In this document: positions 1 through 11,857 of the stretch, in pieces
Layout of the letters: every line of letters begins with the position of its first letter
Numbering within the stretch: the stretch's first letter is position 1
Assembly: GCA_030272155.1 (NCBI GenBank)
Contig: CP126207.1
Location: forward strand, 2,790,001 to 2,854,000
DNA length: 64,000 nucleotides
From: Tetradesmus obliquus
Taxonomy: Eukaryota; Chlorophyta; Chlorophyceae; Sphaeropleales; Scenedesmaceae
Direction: 5' to 3'
Notes under the pieces: model-generated
What the model was told of the DNA's origin: nothing
The model's input: only the letters and a program-made list of their open reading frames with translations
The model's database searches: none
Translations under genes and position numbers: made by a program

Positions 1-619
1 GCACAAACCATCCAGCATAGAAGTTTGACTGAGCTCAGCAGCACACCAATCCAGCATCCAATCCAGCACACCAATCTGGCACACCAATAAAGCGTCATGA
101 CATGCTGATCAGCAGGAGATGGCTTTGTTATGGTACAAATGGCAACAACTCACCAGCGACAGCAACCTGCCTGCATGCTCATGATGTGCAAACCATATTA
201 GTCTACAGGAGGGAAGCATGGAGGACAGCAATTGCTTGCACGCGATGCAAGGAACGCAAGTACCACATATGCCCATCTTGCATGTGCAGAGGGCCACTAC
301 AACACTGGATGTCCATGCAAGCAACAGCACATCAGACCTGCGCTGCAGCAGGCATAGCTGAGTGACAAGCTGCTGCAGGCAGCTTGTGCAAACTTCATAG
401 TTTGAAGCATTGACAAAAGTGGTGAAGTCAGAATGGACCCAACAAGTCGCTTGCGACGCGGTAGCAGCTGCACAATTGCAGCAACTCTTCGAAGCCAGTA
501 TGTGCCCTCTAGCAGTCGACCGTACATTGATCCAAACATTTTGCGGCCAAAATAGGATGAGGGAAAGGAAAACTGCAAGCTCTGAGCGCTTCCCAGCGCC
601 TCAAAGGTAGACACAACTC
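1..619. other. intergenic, no gene seen
   Basis: No open frame here has recognisable protein character. The first 90 bases contain a few degenerate copies of the phrase CCAGCACACCAATC. Nothing else can be supported. Confidence 0.5.
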
Positions 620-819
620 AAGATGCACTAACACTCAGTGTTGCTAGTAGCAGTGCTACACCACACCTGCCACGCCGGCAGCTGTGCCGCCATTGATGCT
701 GCATAACAGGCAACAACCCAAGCCTGAGAACCAGCAACAGCCAGTACAGTAGTGGTCCGCTAGTTGCAGCAATTGCATCAGCAGCAGGAGCTTGCACACA
801 GCAGCAGCGTGCACAGCCG

Positions 820-1431
820 CTGCCCTGCAAGACCGCCTCACACCTCACAAACATGCTGCCCTGCAAGACCGCCTCACACCTCACAAACATGCTGCCCTGC
901 AAGACCGCCTCACACCTCACAAACATGCTGCCCTGCAAGACCGCCTCACACCTCACAAACATGCTGCCCTGCAAGACCGCCTCACACCTCACAAACATGC
1001 TGCCCTGCAAGACCGCCTCACACCTCACAAACATGCTGCCCTGCAAGACCGCCTCACACCTCACAAACATGCTGCCCTGCAAGACCGCCTCACACCTCAC
1101 AAACATGCTGCCCTGCAAGACCGCCTCACACCTCACAAACATGCTGCCCTGCAAGACCGCCTCACACCTCACAAACATGCTGCCCTGCAAGACCGCCTCA
1201 CACCTCACAAACATGCTGCCCTGCAAGACCGCCTCACACCTCACAAACATGCTGCCCTGCAAGACCGCCTCACACCTCACAAACATGCTGCCCTGCAAGA
1301 CCGCCTCACACCTCACAAACATGCTGCCCTGCAAGACCGCCTCACACCTCACAAACATGCTGCCCTGCAAGACCGCCTCACACCTCACAAACATGCTGCC
1401 CTGCAAGACCGCCTCACACCTCACAAACATG
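820..1431. repeat. 36-bp minisatellite, 17 perfect copies
   Basis: Seventeen head-to-tail 36-bp units start at 820, 856, 892 and so on to 1396, and I saw no mismatch between units. Because 36 is divisible by 3 the array stays open in several frames, giving 12-residue peptide repeats such as MFVRCEAVLQGS on the minus strand. Identity at the DNA level points to recent expansion or homogenisation. It lies just downstream of the HEAT/ARM gene, so a 3' UTR or terminal exon location is possible. I do not call it coding. Confidence 0.97.
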
Positions 1432-1481
1432 CTGCTGCTGTTGCTGCTGCAGTGCTTGGTCAGCCAGCATCCCCTGCCACC

Positions 1482-1829
1482 TCACCAGCTGCTGCTGCTG
1501 CTGCTGCTGCTGCCCATGCGCTGCTGCCCCTGCAGCAGCGCCCTGCTCCCAGCTCGCATCAGCAGCAGCCAGCCGGTGATAATCACAGTACGCCCCACCT
1601 CCCGCCGTATCCTGGCACCATTCACCGGGTGGCCCTCAGCCAGCCGCTTCAGCGCAGTAGCAGCCATGGCCGCCAGCGCGCCGTTCACCACCTGCTGCTG
1701 CTGCTGCTGCTGGGCCCCGAGTGCCAGTGCCACTAGGCCAGCCAGGGCTCCCGGCTCTGCTGCAATGTGGGACTGATTGAGGCCATGGCGCTGCGCCAGG
1801 GTCCCTTTACAAGACGTCACACCACACAC
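1482..1829 (-). pseudogene. decayed copy of the HEAT/ARM gene's terminal exon
   Basis: The minus strand encodes a second version of the ARM-type unit found in the terminal exon at 1817-2239. Shared phrases are IAAEPGALAGLVALAL, VVNGALAAMAATALKRL and RIRREVG. It lies immediately downstream of that exon and then runs into poly-serine and stop. This fits the rule seen across the window that copies of an exon's 3' part trail behind the real exon. It could instead be a second genuine repeat exon of the same gene. Confidence 0.6.
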
Positions 1830-4800
1830 ACGTGCTGTTGCTGCTGCTGGGCCTGCTCAGCCAGCAGCCCCTGCCACCTCACCAGCTGCTGCTGCTGCTG
1901 CTGCTGCTTGGGGCCATGCCGAGTCTCCTGTGCACCACTGTCAACCCCGGCTAGCGCATAGCACTCGTTATACTCGCAGTACGCACCAACCTCCCGCCGG
2001 ATCCTGCAGCGGTTCACCGGGTGCCCTGCAGACAGTTGTCGTAGCGCAGCAGCAGCCATGGCCGCCAGCGCACCATTTACTACCTGCTGCTGCTGCTGCC
2101 CGAGTGCCAGTGCCACTAGGCCAGCCAGGCCCCCCGGCTCTGCTGCAATGCTGCTCTGGTTGGGACTATGATGTTGGGCCAGCGTGCGCAGTGCGAGGGC
2201 AGCAGCACAACCCAAGCCGGCATCGGTGTCGTGCAGCATCTGTAGCCGGCGGCAGCAGCAGCAGCAGCAGCAGCAGGAGCTGACAGAGTCAGCACAGTGG
2301 CACGCAGCGCCGGTGCGGCTGCACAGCCCACCCTTGTGCTTGCACAGCAGCAGAGCTGACCCTGAAGCCATACCCACTCGCACGAGTGCTGCGAGGCCTG
2401 GTCAGTGGTCAACGTGGGTTATCTCCCTCATGCTTGTTTTTGAGAGAGATAGTTACATGTGGGTCCTGGCACCATCTTGGATGGTATGAGCCACAACAGG
2501 TTGAACACAAGGTCAGAGACCAGAAAGGAGAGTGAGCACCGTAAAACACAACGCACACCCTGCTTTGTACAACGTATCAAGTCTGATGTGCTGGACAGCA
2601 TGCCCACCCACCTGCACGAGTGCTGGTATGGCTCCTAGTGCGTGCCCGATCTGGCTACTAGCATGCATGATGCTCGCCCCACCAGCCGCCTGAGGCCAGG
2701 TGAGTCAGCGCTGCTGCAACGGTTCCCGCTTGAGAAGCAGTCACTGTACACTCACCTGCACGAGTGCTGGTATGGCTCCTGGCGCCTGAGACAGGAACTC
2801 CCCCGGCTTCTCTACTGGCTTCCCACTGCTTCATCATGTTGGCATATTGGCCCATGCTGCAGCTGTGCACACACCCACAACAGCTGCACACCCTCCATCC
2901 AACCAGCAGTGCTGTCACAGGTGCACGTGTACACTAACATCAACCAGCACCAAGTGGCATGCCAGCCCACCTGCACAAGAGCTGGTATGGCTCCTGGCGC
3001 CTGCCCGACTTTGCTCTGCATGCCCCACCAGCCGCCTGAGGCCAGATGAGTCAGCGCTGCTGCTGCACTGCCACGCACCCAGCTTTCTTCATCACTCAGC
3101 AGAGATACCTACAACGCAACGGCAGCAGGCAGCAGTTGGTTGGACGAAGATGCCAGCGTGCGTCATGTGCTGCAGCTGCGCACCCAGCTCTCCTCATCAG
3201 TCAGCATTTCCACCAGGACAGTGTGCAGCAGGCAGCCCAGCAGCCGGCGCAGTTACTGTTGGTTAGTTTGGTCGTACGTGTTTGTGTCAGGGCTGCCGCC
3301 GCGCTGCCGCGCACCCAGCTCTCTTCATCACTCAGCAGTCCCACCAGTACAGTGCGCAGCAGGCAGCCCAGCAGCCGGCGCATTTACTGTTGGTTAGTTT
3401 GGTCATACGTGTTTGTGTCAGGGCTGCCGCCGCGCTGCCGCGCACCCAGCTCTCCTCATCGCTCAACAGGAAGACCTGCAACACAGTCAACAACCAACAC
3501 AAATACTACTGGTCAGTTTCACGTGTGTTTGTTTCAGCGCTGCTGCTGCGCACCCAGCTCTCCTCATCAATCAGCGATTCCAACAGTACAGTGTGCAGCA
3601 GGCAGCCCAACAGCCAGTGCATCTACGATTGTTCAGTTTAGTCATACGTGTTTGCGTTAGCGCTGCTGCCGCTGCCATGCAGCCAGCTCTCCTCAAGGGC
3701 TGAGCAGTGTGCAGCGCAAAAACGATCTCTGCCCATAAGCCACCTTGGCTGCTCGTCAGCGCTGCGCTGCAGTCGCTGCGGCCAAAATGCGGCATACTAT
3801 CACCTGCTGCCTGATGGCCCCCTGGACAGCAACTACTGCTGGATGCTCATTGATCGTGAAGCTGTCAAGCGCGCTGCGCCCCGCCCAATCACAACATAGG
3901 AAGCAGGATGCGTTCAGTCGCTGTCCGCTCACCAGAGCTGCTGTGACGCCTCGGGTAGAGGGTGTGGAGCCCAGGGACGCCGCCCCTGGCCACACACACC
4001 CTCTTAGCCTTAACTTACCCAGGAGCTGCAGAGCTGCCTGGGTAGTCACTCACTCACTCACTCACTCACTCATGACGCCTGGCTGCACAGCGATGTGGTA
4101 CCGGTTGAACGCGCCCCGCCTAATTTGGCTCACAGACATGCAGCTGCAAGCACTCAGCCTATGTTTAGGGCTGACTCACCAGGTCGTCAATCACGCCTGG
4201 GTGCACCGCAATCCTGAAGCGGTTGAACGCGCTGCGCCCCGCCTGCAGCGACAGCGCGGACGCGGCCTGCTGCCGCACCGCGGGGTCAGGGTCCTGCAGG
4301 GCCGCTGCTGTTGACGCAATCGTCTGCAGGACAGCACACATTGTTTTGGTCGTTTACGAATTAAAGAGGACAGGATCGGAGATGCCTGCGTGTTCAGATC
4401 TTGCAGAGCCGCTGCTGTTGACGCGATGGCCTGCAGGAGAGCTCCAGGGATGCGTTTTGGGCGGCACAGCAGGACTATAATCACCGGGGAGCATACTGCT
4501 GCATGTAACGGATGTATTGCAGCTTGTAGGACGCCGTGTGGGCTGCGCCATGTTTGTGGCAGCTTGCAGGACACGCACGCACGCAAACATGTGCGAGGTT
4601 CAAGTTCCTGGCGTACACAAAGGTAGCCGCATGAGCTGTGTAAAAAAGGTGCTGCATCCTGCAGGCGACGCAGTTTGCCAGGCAGCAGCATGGGGCCCCA
4701 CACACTAGCATGCAACTGTGTCGGCCGTCGACACAGCTAGGCGACCTTGCAGGGACCTGGCCACTTTGACAGTGCAACAAATGTGCAATTCAGCCAGTTG

Positions 4801-5194
4801 CTGCAACAGTACAACACCAGACCATCCAAAAAATTACTGACAAAGCAGTTTTAGAAAAGTCTGCCCACTGTTGAAAGCTGGCGCTGCCCGCAGCATGCCT
4901 GCAACCGCTCCATTTGCTGCCGACCTTTACAATCACCTACATTATTACCCACGTGTACCAAATAATGCCTACATTGCAATAAACTACTCAAATTAGCTAC
5001 AACAGCAGTATTATGAAGGTTCTGCCTACCTCTGCTGTCAGCTGGCGCTGCCCGCAGCATGCCTGCAACCGCTCCATCTGCTGTAGCAGGCCTGCCACTG
5101 CAGGCTCGTCCTCCAAGTCAACGCACAGCAGCTGCTGCTCAAGCAGCAGGCGCATCTGGAAGAGCTCCTCAGCGTGACTGGCAGTTGATACCAT
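1817..5194 (-). CDS. HEAT/ARM-repeat protein (multi-exon)
   Basis: Proposed exons on the minus strand are 5194-5030, 4323-4180, 3108-2971 and 2239-1817, all phase 0, about 289 residues. Exon 1 starts at an ATG and encodes a leucine-rich helix (EELFQMRLLLEQQLLC). Exon 2 encodes a HEAT-like helix pair (ASTAAALQDPDPAVRQQAAS). Exon 3 has LLSDEESWVRGSAAAALTHL and GAIPALVQ. The last exon has an ARM-type unit (IAAEPGGLAGLVALAL) and a polyQ run. Such alpha-solenoids are protein-protein interaction scaffolds; the partner is unknown. Introns are full of exon-edge copies (at 3.2-3.8, 4.08-4.13 and 2.6-2.8 kb), so the choice of true exon is partly inference. The polyglutamine C-terminus could instead be intron read-through. 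Family call is fairly sure, exon set less so. Confidence 0.6.
3160..3790 (-). repeat. tandem copies of a HEAT exon 5' part with acceptor
   Basis: Four to five degenerate units of roughly 110-140 bp each carry, on the minus strand, a phrase like LLGCLLRTVLVGLLSDEESW followed by VRGSAAAAL and decay. They precede the complete exon at 3108-2971, which has the same SDEESWVRGSAAAAL phrase and continues in frame. Most units keep an intron-like lead-in. They look like decoy exon starts rather than additional HEAT repeats because frames break between units. Confidence 0.7.
3955..4080. repeat. dispersed hairpin element, copy 1
   Basis: The stretch contains CGCCCCTGGCCACACACACC, then TTACCCAGG and CCTGGGTA as inverted arms, then an ACTC microsatellite. 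A related stretch with the same order of parts is at 49260-49395. It may be a small nonautonomous (MITE- or SINE-like) element; termini are not resolved. Confidence 0.55.
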
Positions 5195-5930
5195 TTTACT
5201 GCGATTGGCGATGCTGGCGTTACCTAGGCAATTGGGCTTGCCTGTGGGCGTTCACAGGCACCTCAACCGAATGCAATTGAATGCAAAGCTGCTGGTCTGT
5301 GCTGAACGTGAACGTAACGTGTTGCTGTATTGTTTCCAATTGAGACAAGAAGATGGTGCAGCGTGCACGGCACTGTTGCTGCGTTGAGCAAGAGATGAAC
5401 GTCACGTAGGGCTTTAAAGGTAAGCAGAGATTAGAAAGGGCAAACAACAGAACGATCTAAACAAACTTGTATATTTGACAGCAATGGTAGTGTGCCAGCT
5501 CTTCTTGGTCGCTGTAAACCTGCTGATTAGGCGAGTTGACAGGCAGTGACCGAGTGACTGTACTGGTGACCTGTTACTGTGGCAGCAAGACTATTCGGTG
5601 AGCATAGCAATAACAAAAAAACAACGTTGTCAAGCGTGTAAATTTGCAGCTGTCATCGTCATTGGCAAAGGTTCGGTAATCCGGCCCGGCCTGTGCCGGT
5701 GCAAAGCAGCAGGCACGGCGTGACGGTGTGTTGCTGCACCACACGACACCGGCTGTACCTTGAGTGCACGGGATTGCAGCAGTCTCAGGAAGTATTGTTA
5801 AGGATTTTCCAAACTTCAAGCACACGGAACAGAGGAAATACTCCCAGCTGCACCAATGGCAGCTTCTAAACCTCGCGCTATGCAGCAGCATGCAGCATGC
5901 TGCGACCTGCGCAGGTCGCCGCAGGCCATC

Positions 5931-5965
<35 letters not shown>

Positions 5966-5971
5966 ACACCG

Positions 5972-6088
5972 TCACCATTGCAGCTGCTGCACCCACGGCA
6001 GCATCTCAAACTTGCGGATGCCTGCAGCGTGCAGCGGGTCGCTGGAGGCTAGCTCCTTTGCTTCCTGTGTGCTGTCTGCAAACAGCCT

Positions 6089-6154
<66 letters not shown>

Positions 6155-7398
6155 GGTGAAGCATGTCAACCGCCATGTATGCTGTCGCCATTGCAGGATC
6201 AGCCACTGTGGTATCATATAGTTTGCAGCGCATGCACCCTCACAGCCTCTCACTGTTGCCGCTCACGGCGCCAAAACAACATGCATTGCTTGAAGGTGCG
6301 TGAATGCGCATGTGCTGTATACGTTCCCATGAAAGATGCATGTTTTGGGCAGGCATGCCCCGCTGCTGCTGAGTGCTGAGCTTCTACTGCTGCTGCTGAG
6401 TGCTCCAGGCGCTGACCAACAGGCGCCTTTGTGTGCGCCGCTGCTGCTGCCTTGAGCAGCAGCATGTAGATGCTATCTGAACCCAACCGCGTACTCACGC
6501 GCACATGCGGCTGCCGTACTTGACTGTTTCAGGGTTATTGTCACCATGGAACGCTCCCGCGGCCCTGCTGCTGCTGTTCAATGCGGGTGCAACAGCACAC
6601 ACAAAACCCCAAACACACCCAGCATGCAAGCGGCAGCAGCAGCACTCACGCGTACATGCCGCTGCCATAGTTGACTGCCTCAGGGTTTAGGAAGTCGCCA
6701 TGGAATGCCACACGGCCCTGCTGCTGCTGCACCTTGAGCCACTCATGGTGCTTGGTGAGCGCCTCCTGCACTGCAAGGCAGTAGCAGCAGCAGCACCAGC
6801 AGCAGCACCAGCAGCAGCACCAGCAGCAACACGTTTCAAACAAGTGCCAAATGTGATGGTTACGACACGCAATGGCACAGCTGCTGCTGCTGCTGCTGCT
6901 GCTGTTGTGCCCGGCCTGACCCCACCACCCCTGCTGCCCACGCAACGAAACACACGGGTCATCCACAGTGCAGCGTGTGCTGTTCCCACCGTTACTGTTC
7001 TCCAGAAATGCCATTGCAGGTATCGGCCACAAAATGCTCTCAACACGTCTGTATTGTTGCCAACACGCCAATGTGCTGAGCATATTTCATTCTAAGCCTG
7101 CTGCTGCTGCTGTGCCTGCTGGCCTTACCAATCCTGCTGCCCAGCTCAACCAGCACCCACTGTTGGAGAGATCTGACCACTCACATGCAGCTGTGGTCTG
7201 CTCCGGAGCCAGCCTGCTGAAGCACACGAAGTGCAGCTTGTACTTTGCGTTATCTTTGTACTGCTCGGGCAGGCTGTCTCGCGAAACCATGCTGCTGGCC
7301 CGGATGCTCAGACGTGGAAGTGCCTTGCTGCCCGGCCTGGCCGCTGCGAATGGGACAGCAGGCCTGCAGTTGCACGATGGTGCAGTGATGCTTGCCAT
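5972..7398 (-). CDS. YCII-related domain protein, probably organelle-targeted
   Basis: Three exons, 7398-7185, 6770-6650 and 6086-5972, join in frame (phases 1 and 2) to 149 residues ending in TGA. Residues 1 to about 45 are rich in A, S, R and P and poor in acids, like an algal organelle transit peptide. The rest matches the YCII fold: a start strand (YKLHFVCFSR), a helix and strand with HHEWLKVQQQQGRVAFHG, DFLNPEAVNYGSGMY, then QEAKELASSDPLHAAGIRK and the closing EMLPW, equivalent to the family's ADPYVKAGL...IRPW. YCII proteins are small ferredoxin-like domains, some with muconolactone-isomerase or dehalogenase-like roles; substrate unknown. A 21-unit CAG tract (CTG on the coding strand) forms the 3' splice site of exon 3. 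A decayed copy of the end of exon 2 lies at about 6490-6570. Confidence 0.85.
6090..6153. repeat. CAG/CTG microsatellite at a 3' splice site
   Basis: About 21 CAG units on the plus strand read CTG on the coding strand and run directly into the acceptor of the last YCII exon (exon starts at 6086). The repeat therefore supplies the pyrimidine-containing tract and the CAG acceptor. Confidence 0.9.
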
Positions 7399-8513
7399 TT
7401 GATGTTTATGACCACGCCTGAATGTTGATTGAATGCCTGGAGGACTGTGTGTCTCTTGGCCAGATTTGCAGCAGCACTGCTGAGCAGTTCTGTTGATGCT
7501 TCAATGGCGCAGATATCACACTGACTTAGCTTGTCGTCACTCTGGGCAAGTTGCGAGATGGGGCTCATTGCAGGAACTGGTGGCAGCGCCCCTATGAAAG
7601 GTGCAGGGTGTCAAACCCTGCAAGGTTTTTGCCAAACCCTGGGACTTTCAAATCAAGTGACAAGTAGCACACAGCAGAGCTTACACCCTTAGCAAAGACA
7701 AACTACATAGCTGCTGCACGCCGCCTGCAAGACCAGCCAGTCCTTGCAGCAATCAACAGCATTGCAGCTGCAGCCAGCCAAACACATTACATTACATTAC
7801 ATTACACATGTACAGCACCGCAGCTGCGAAGCATGCTTCCCTCCAGGTGCAATACCTTCGCCACTCATTTGAGGTCAGAGCCACCCCACAACCCAGCTTC
7901 AGGCCGCCCAGCCAGGAACTTTCGCCAGCACACACACAGTGCAACAGTGACAAAAACGCTTGGTTTGGTCAAGCAAGCAGCAGGCCCACTCAAGCTCATG
8001 CAGCCCTTGCACGCCGTGACGGCCCCGCCTGGTCACGGCGTCCTCCTTGTGCGCTTCCTGGAAGTTGAGCCTCCGTGACCTACACGGCACAGTAAGCAAG
8101 CGTTGAGGTAAGAGACACACACAGACCCCAAGCGGTGGCAGCAAGCATCATGCATGACTGGAGCGTGCCAATGACAAACATATACAGCTCCTCCAACAGC
8201 TAGCAACCAAGCGCAGTTGTGCCTGTGCACCAGTTGTCTGCGCTGCTAACGAAGCATGCCTGGGCTGGCTTATGCCATTTCGGCAGCTGAAGTGGCATGC
8301 ACAGCAAGTTGATCGGACGTTACAGGCTGCCATTGTGATGCAGGAACCACAGGAATAAACCAATACACTAAGCTGGCATGGCGTCTAAATGCGACATCTG
8401 CACTGTGTAGTGGGATTGCGCTGGAAACAGTACACACAGTCAGGGGCGGCTCATCTCCGCATTCAGAGGAAGTGGACTGGCATTTTGCTACGCAAGCACC
8501 AGCAATGGGCTGT

Positions 8514-10032
8514 TCAAGGTGTGGACAAGGCTGCCCCAGCCTGCGTACCTGCTAGGTTCTTGAGTGCCTCTGCTGCCGCTGCTGCTGCATTTTTTGAGTC
8601 GTAACATATACAACAGTCACAACTGCTGCTGCAGCTGCGACTGCTGCTGCGTGAAAGCTGCTCCAGCGCAATGAGCGCACCTGGCTCTGCTGCTAGCCAC
8701 TGTCTAAAGTTATCCCCGCCAGCAGAAAGGTGCTTCAGCACCTCTGCAGCTGCTCCCTGCATGTACTCGTAGTCGCTGCCCAGCAGCTGCACCAGCCTTG
8801 TGAGCGCACCGGGCTCTCCTGCCAGCCGCCGCTTCACATCACCACCGCCAGCAGCAAGGTGCTTCAGCGCTTTTGCAGCTGCTAGCTGCACCTCATCGTC
8901 ATTGAGGTCCAGCAGCGGCATCAGCGCAGCCAGCGCACCTGGCTCTGCTGCCAGCAGCTGCTTCGCGTCATCGCCGCCTTCAGCAAGTTCGCACAGTGCG
9001 TATGCAGCTGGCAGCTGCAACTCCTCATTGCTGCTGCCTAGCAGCTGCACCAGGCTCTGCCGTCACACGCTGCTTCAGATTAGTACTGCCATCAGAAAGG
9101 CTCGCCAACACCCATGCAGCAGCTTCCTGCAACTCTCGATTGATGCTGCCTAACAGCTGCACAAGCCCAGGCAGCAAACCAGGCTCTGCTGCCAGCTGCT
9201 GCCTTATGTCGTTATCTCTTTGAGCAAGGTGCATCAGCGCCTGTGCGCCTTGCAGCTGCACTCCCTCGTTGCTGCTGCTCAACAGCCGCACCAGCTTCGC
9301 AACAGCACCCGGCTCTGCTGCGAGCCGCTGCTTCACGTCATCCCTGCCATCAGCAAGGCGCTTCAGCACCTGTGCAGCTCTATGCTGCAAATCCTCGTTG
9401 CTGCACTCCAGCAGCTGCACCAGCGCAGCCAACAAACCAGGCTCTGCTGCCAGCAGCTGCTGCACATAATTGTTACGTTTGACAGAGTCCAAAGCGACAA
9501 CTGCCAGCAGCAAGCCACCACAGTGTGCATGCAGCTCGCAGCTGCAACCCCTCATTGCTGCTGCCTAACAGCTGCACCAGCCCAGCCAGCAAACCTGACT
9601 CTTCCGCCAGCCGCTGATTCATGTCACCTCCGCATTCAGCAAGGTTGCACAGTGCGTGTGCAGCTTGCAGCTGCATTCCTGCATTGCCGCTGCCCAGCAC
9701 CTGCACCAGCGCAGTGAGTGCACCAGGCTCTGCCGCCAGCCGCTGCTTCAAGTAATCTCCGCCAGCAGCAAGGTGCTTCAGCGCCTGTGCGCCTTGCAGC
9801 TGCACTCCCTCATTGCTGCTGCTCAGCAGCCGCACCAGCTTCGCAACAGCACCCGGCTCTGCTGCCACCTGCTGCTTGCCGCCTTCAAACCTGTCTGCCG
9901 CACGTTTACCCAGTGCATTTGCTGCTGCAATCTGCATGCCATGCCCGCTGTTGTCGAGCAGCTGCACCAGCTCAGTGACAGCGAGTGTGCTGCACCCAGC
10001 TGCATCAGCTTTGAGCTCAGGGGCATGACATG

Positions 10033-10063
<31 letters not shown>

Positions 10064-11019
10064 GTCTTGGCTACCGACCAACATAGCCAGCACCTGCGCA
10101 AGCCTTGGTCGTGCCAAGTCCCGCGGCTGCCACCCATCTGGCAGCTGATCACACAGCTGGCACGCTTGCTGCAGCACCCGCACCAGCTGCGGCAGCACCA
10201 GACACGCCTGCACCTCCTGCTTGATCTGCACCCTGTTCCGTTCCGCTTCTCTGATCGCATCCAGGTATGCGTCACCATAGTCAAAGCTGACCTCCTGGTT
10301 TGCAGGAACATCCTCCAGCGTCAACACTGCCACAAACACGTGGCCGTCGCTGTTGCGGCTGAACGGCAGCAGGCAGGCAGTCGGCGTCCCTTTGGCTAGC
10401 TCTTCCAGCTGCGGGGCAGGCCCCAACTGCCGGCAGTCCAGGCAGTGAGCAAAAGGGTTGCCAGCTTGGTTGGTGAAGCGGCTCGCATCTACGCTGATGT
10501 CCTTGCAGCTGCGTGGATCTGCTGCTGCTGCTGCTGCTGCTGCTGCAGCAGGGGCAGCTGCCGTGAACTGGTATATGTTATTGAGTGACCTGCGCTCTGC
10601 TTCCTCGGACTCTGCCCGTTCTATCAGCCGGTTGTGGCGTGCTGTTGCCAGGACATGGCCAATGTACAGACCAATGACAGCGGCGGACGCTGTGTCCCGC
10701 GTTGTCACCACCTGCTCTGCATCTGATGCACTGCACCCTCACGGTAGCAGCGGTGCCCTGGCTCCACCGGGCAGCAGCAAACATGCTGTGTCCACAGCAG
10801 TGGCGCCTGGCTGCCCAAGCTGCTGAGGAGGGGTTCTATCTGTTCTTCCAGCTGCTGCTGATGCTGCTGCACCCATTTCTTGAGCCCTCCAACCGCGTAC
10901 AAGGTGAGGCCTGTTTCCAGTCCTGGCCATTTGCAGAGGATGTCTGCGCTACTGTCTCGCGTGTAGTCGCTGTAGCTGCTGAGGGTCTCATCAACCACGA
11001 TGGGCAGCACATGTGCCAT
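8514..11019 (-). CDS. SET-domain protein fused to an ARM-repeat array, frame-broken
   Basis: Minus strand. An N-terminal piece begins at an ATG at 11019 (VVDETLSSYSDYTRDSSADI). A long frame from about 10711 encodes the end of a SET domain: SRFTNQAGNP stands where RFxNHSCxPN is expected and EVSFDYGDAY matches the ELxxDY motif. Next come a helical stretch, polyQ, then about ten ARM-type units of the form AAEPGALxxLVQLLGSSNEG...LQAAHALxxLA. SET domains methylate lysines; ARM arrays bind partners. The NH of the usual NHSC motif is NQ here, so catalysis is uncertain. The frame breaks near 9540 (about 28 extra bases inside a unit) and near 9050 (bases lost between two CCTGGTGC phrases), and the junction near 10711 is unresolved. 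Either this is a decaying gene, or unrecognised introns or assembly errors are present. Confidence 0.65.
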
Positions 11020-11574
11020 GCCGGCAATGCTGCTGCTGCTGCTGCTACTGCTGCCGCTGGTGCACCACCACTGTGCTTGTCTGATACACCACTGCAGCCG
11101 CTAGCATTAAACACGACCTGCAAGGCATGAGGCAGCAGAAGGCAAGGTGTGAAGATGACACACGCAGTCACACAGCTTGCTCCGTTCCCAGCAACCTGCA
11201 CCTGCTGCTGCTGTCGTCACTGGTTCAAGCTGCTGTCAATGTTCAAACAGATCCCCTGACGAACGTTCCAAACATGCATAACTAAAAACAATTTCACTTT
11301 TGATCCGATAACGCAGGCGGACGAGAGGCTTCGCTCACATAGTGCAGCTGGCGATGAAGCGCAAGGACCTCTTGGAAAGATCAAGCGTGGGGCGGTGTCG
11401 CAAGCAACGAGGTGGCTGTTGACCAGATGCTATGGAAGCCAACACTCCCAGGCAGCTACTGTCACCCATCTTTAGGAGTAGGTGCCATGTACGCGGTATA
11501 CAGTTTTTGCAGTGCTACCTCGTCCCTCGGCCTGATCGAATCCTCGGAATCCGAGGTTCGGATGCAGCAGAGAA

Positions 11575-11811
11575 ATGAGTGAGGGCGAAGTGGAAGAAGA
11601 TAGGCGCTGTAATTTGCACTCAAGCTTGAACACATTGCGTGATGCAGGTCAGCAGTGCTTGCAGGAAGTCAGCCTGTGGGTCAACACTGGCAAACCCACA
11701 TCGTTTGAATTGACAGGAATTCACAAACTGTTTGAGAATTTGAAGAAAAAACAGTTCATTCTGCACACGTCAACGCTGTATTGCTCGCGTGCATCAGCAA
11801 TATTTGCCTAA
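11575..11811 (+). CDS. small hypothetical protein, 78 residues
   Basis: An ATG-to-TAA frame encodes 78 residues with a charged start (MSEGEVEEDRRC), a predicted helix (LNTLRDAGQQCLQEVSLWV) and a basic patch (LFENLKKKQF). It lacks triplet-repeat low complexity and is AT-richer than the neighbours. I do not recognise the family. It may be a complete small protein, or a first exon, as a GTAGCATG donor-like site follows at 11819. The 550 bases upstream show no other gene. Confidence 0.35.
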   Translation: MSEGEVEEDRRCNLHSSLNTLRDAGQQCLQEVSLWVNTGKPTSFELTGIHKLFENLKKKQFILHTSTLYCSRASAIFA

Positions 11812-11857
11812 AACACCAGGTAGCATGTGGTGGTGGCAACACACCTTTCAGTGCGCA

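Noticed and set aside
820-1431. CRISPR array
   Set aside because: The 36-bp units abut directly with no spacers and the genome is eukaryotic; it is a minisatellite.
764-1776. Repetitive secreted or structural protein encoded by the 36-bp array
   Set aside because: Several frames are open at once simply because 36 is a multiple of 3; no start or splice context favours one frame.
3160-3790. Genuine tandem HEAT repeats encoded by successive exons
   Set aside because: Units repeat the same short phrase with frame breaks and no donors, like the exon-start copies in other genes, rather than diverged helices in one frame.
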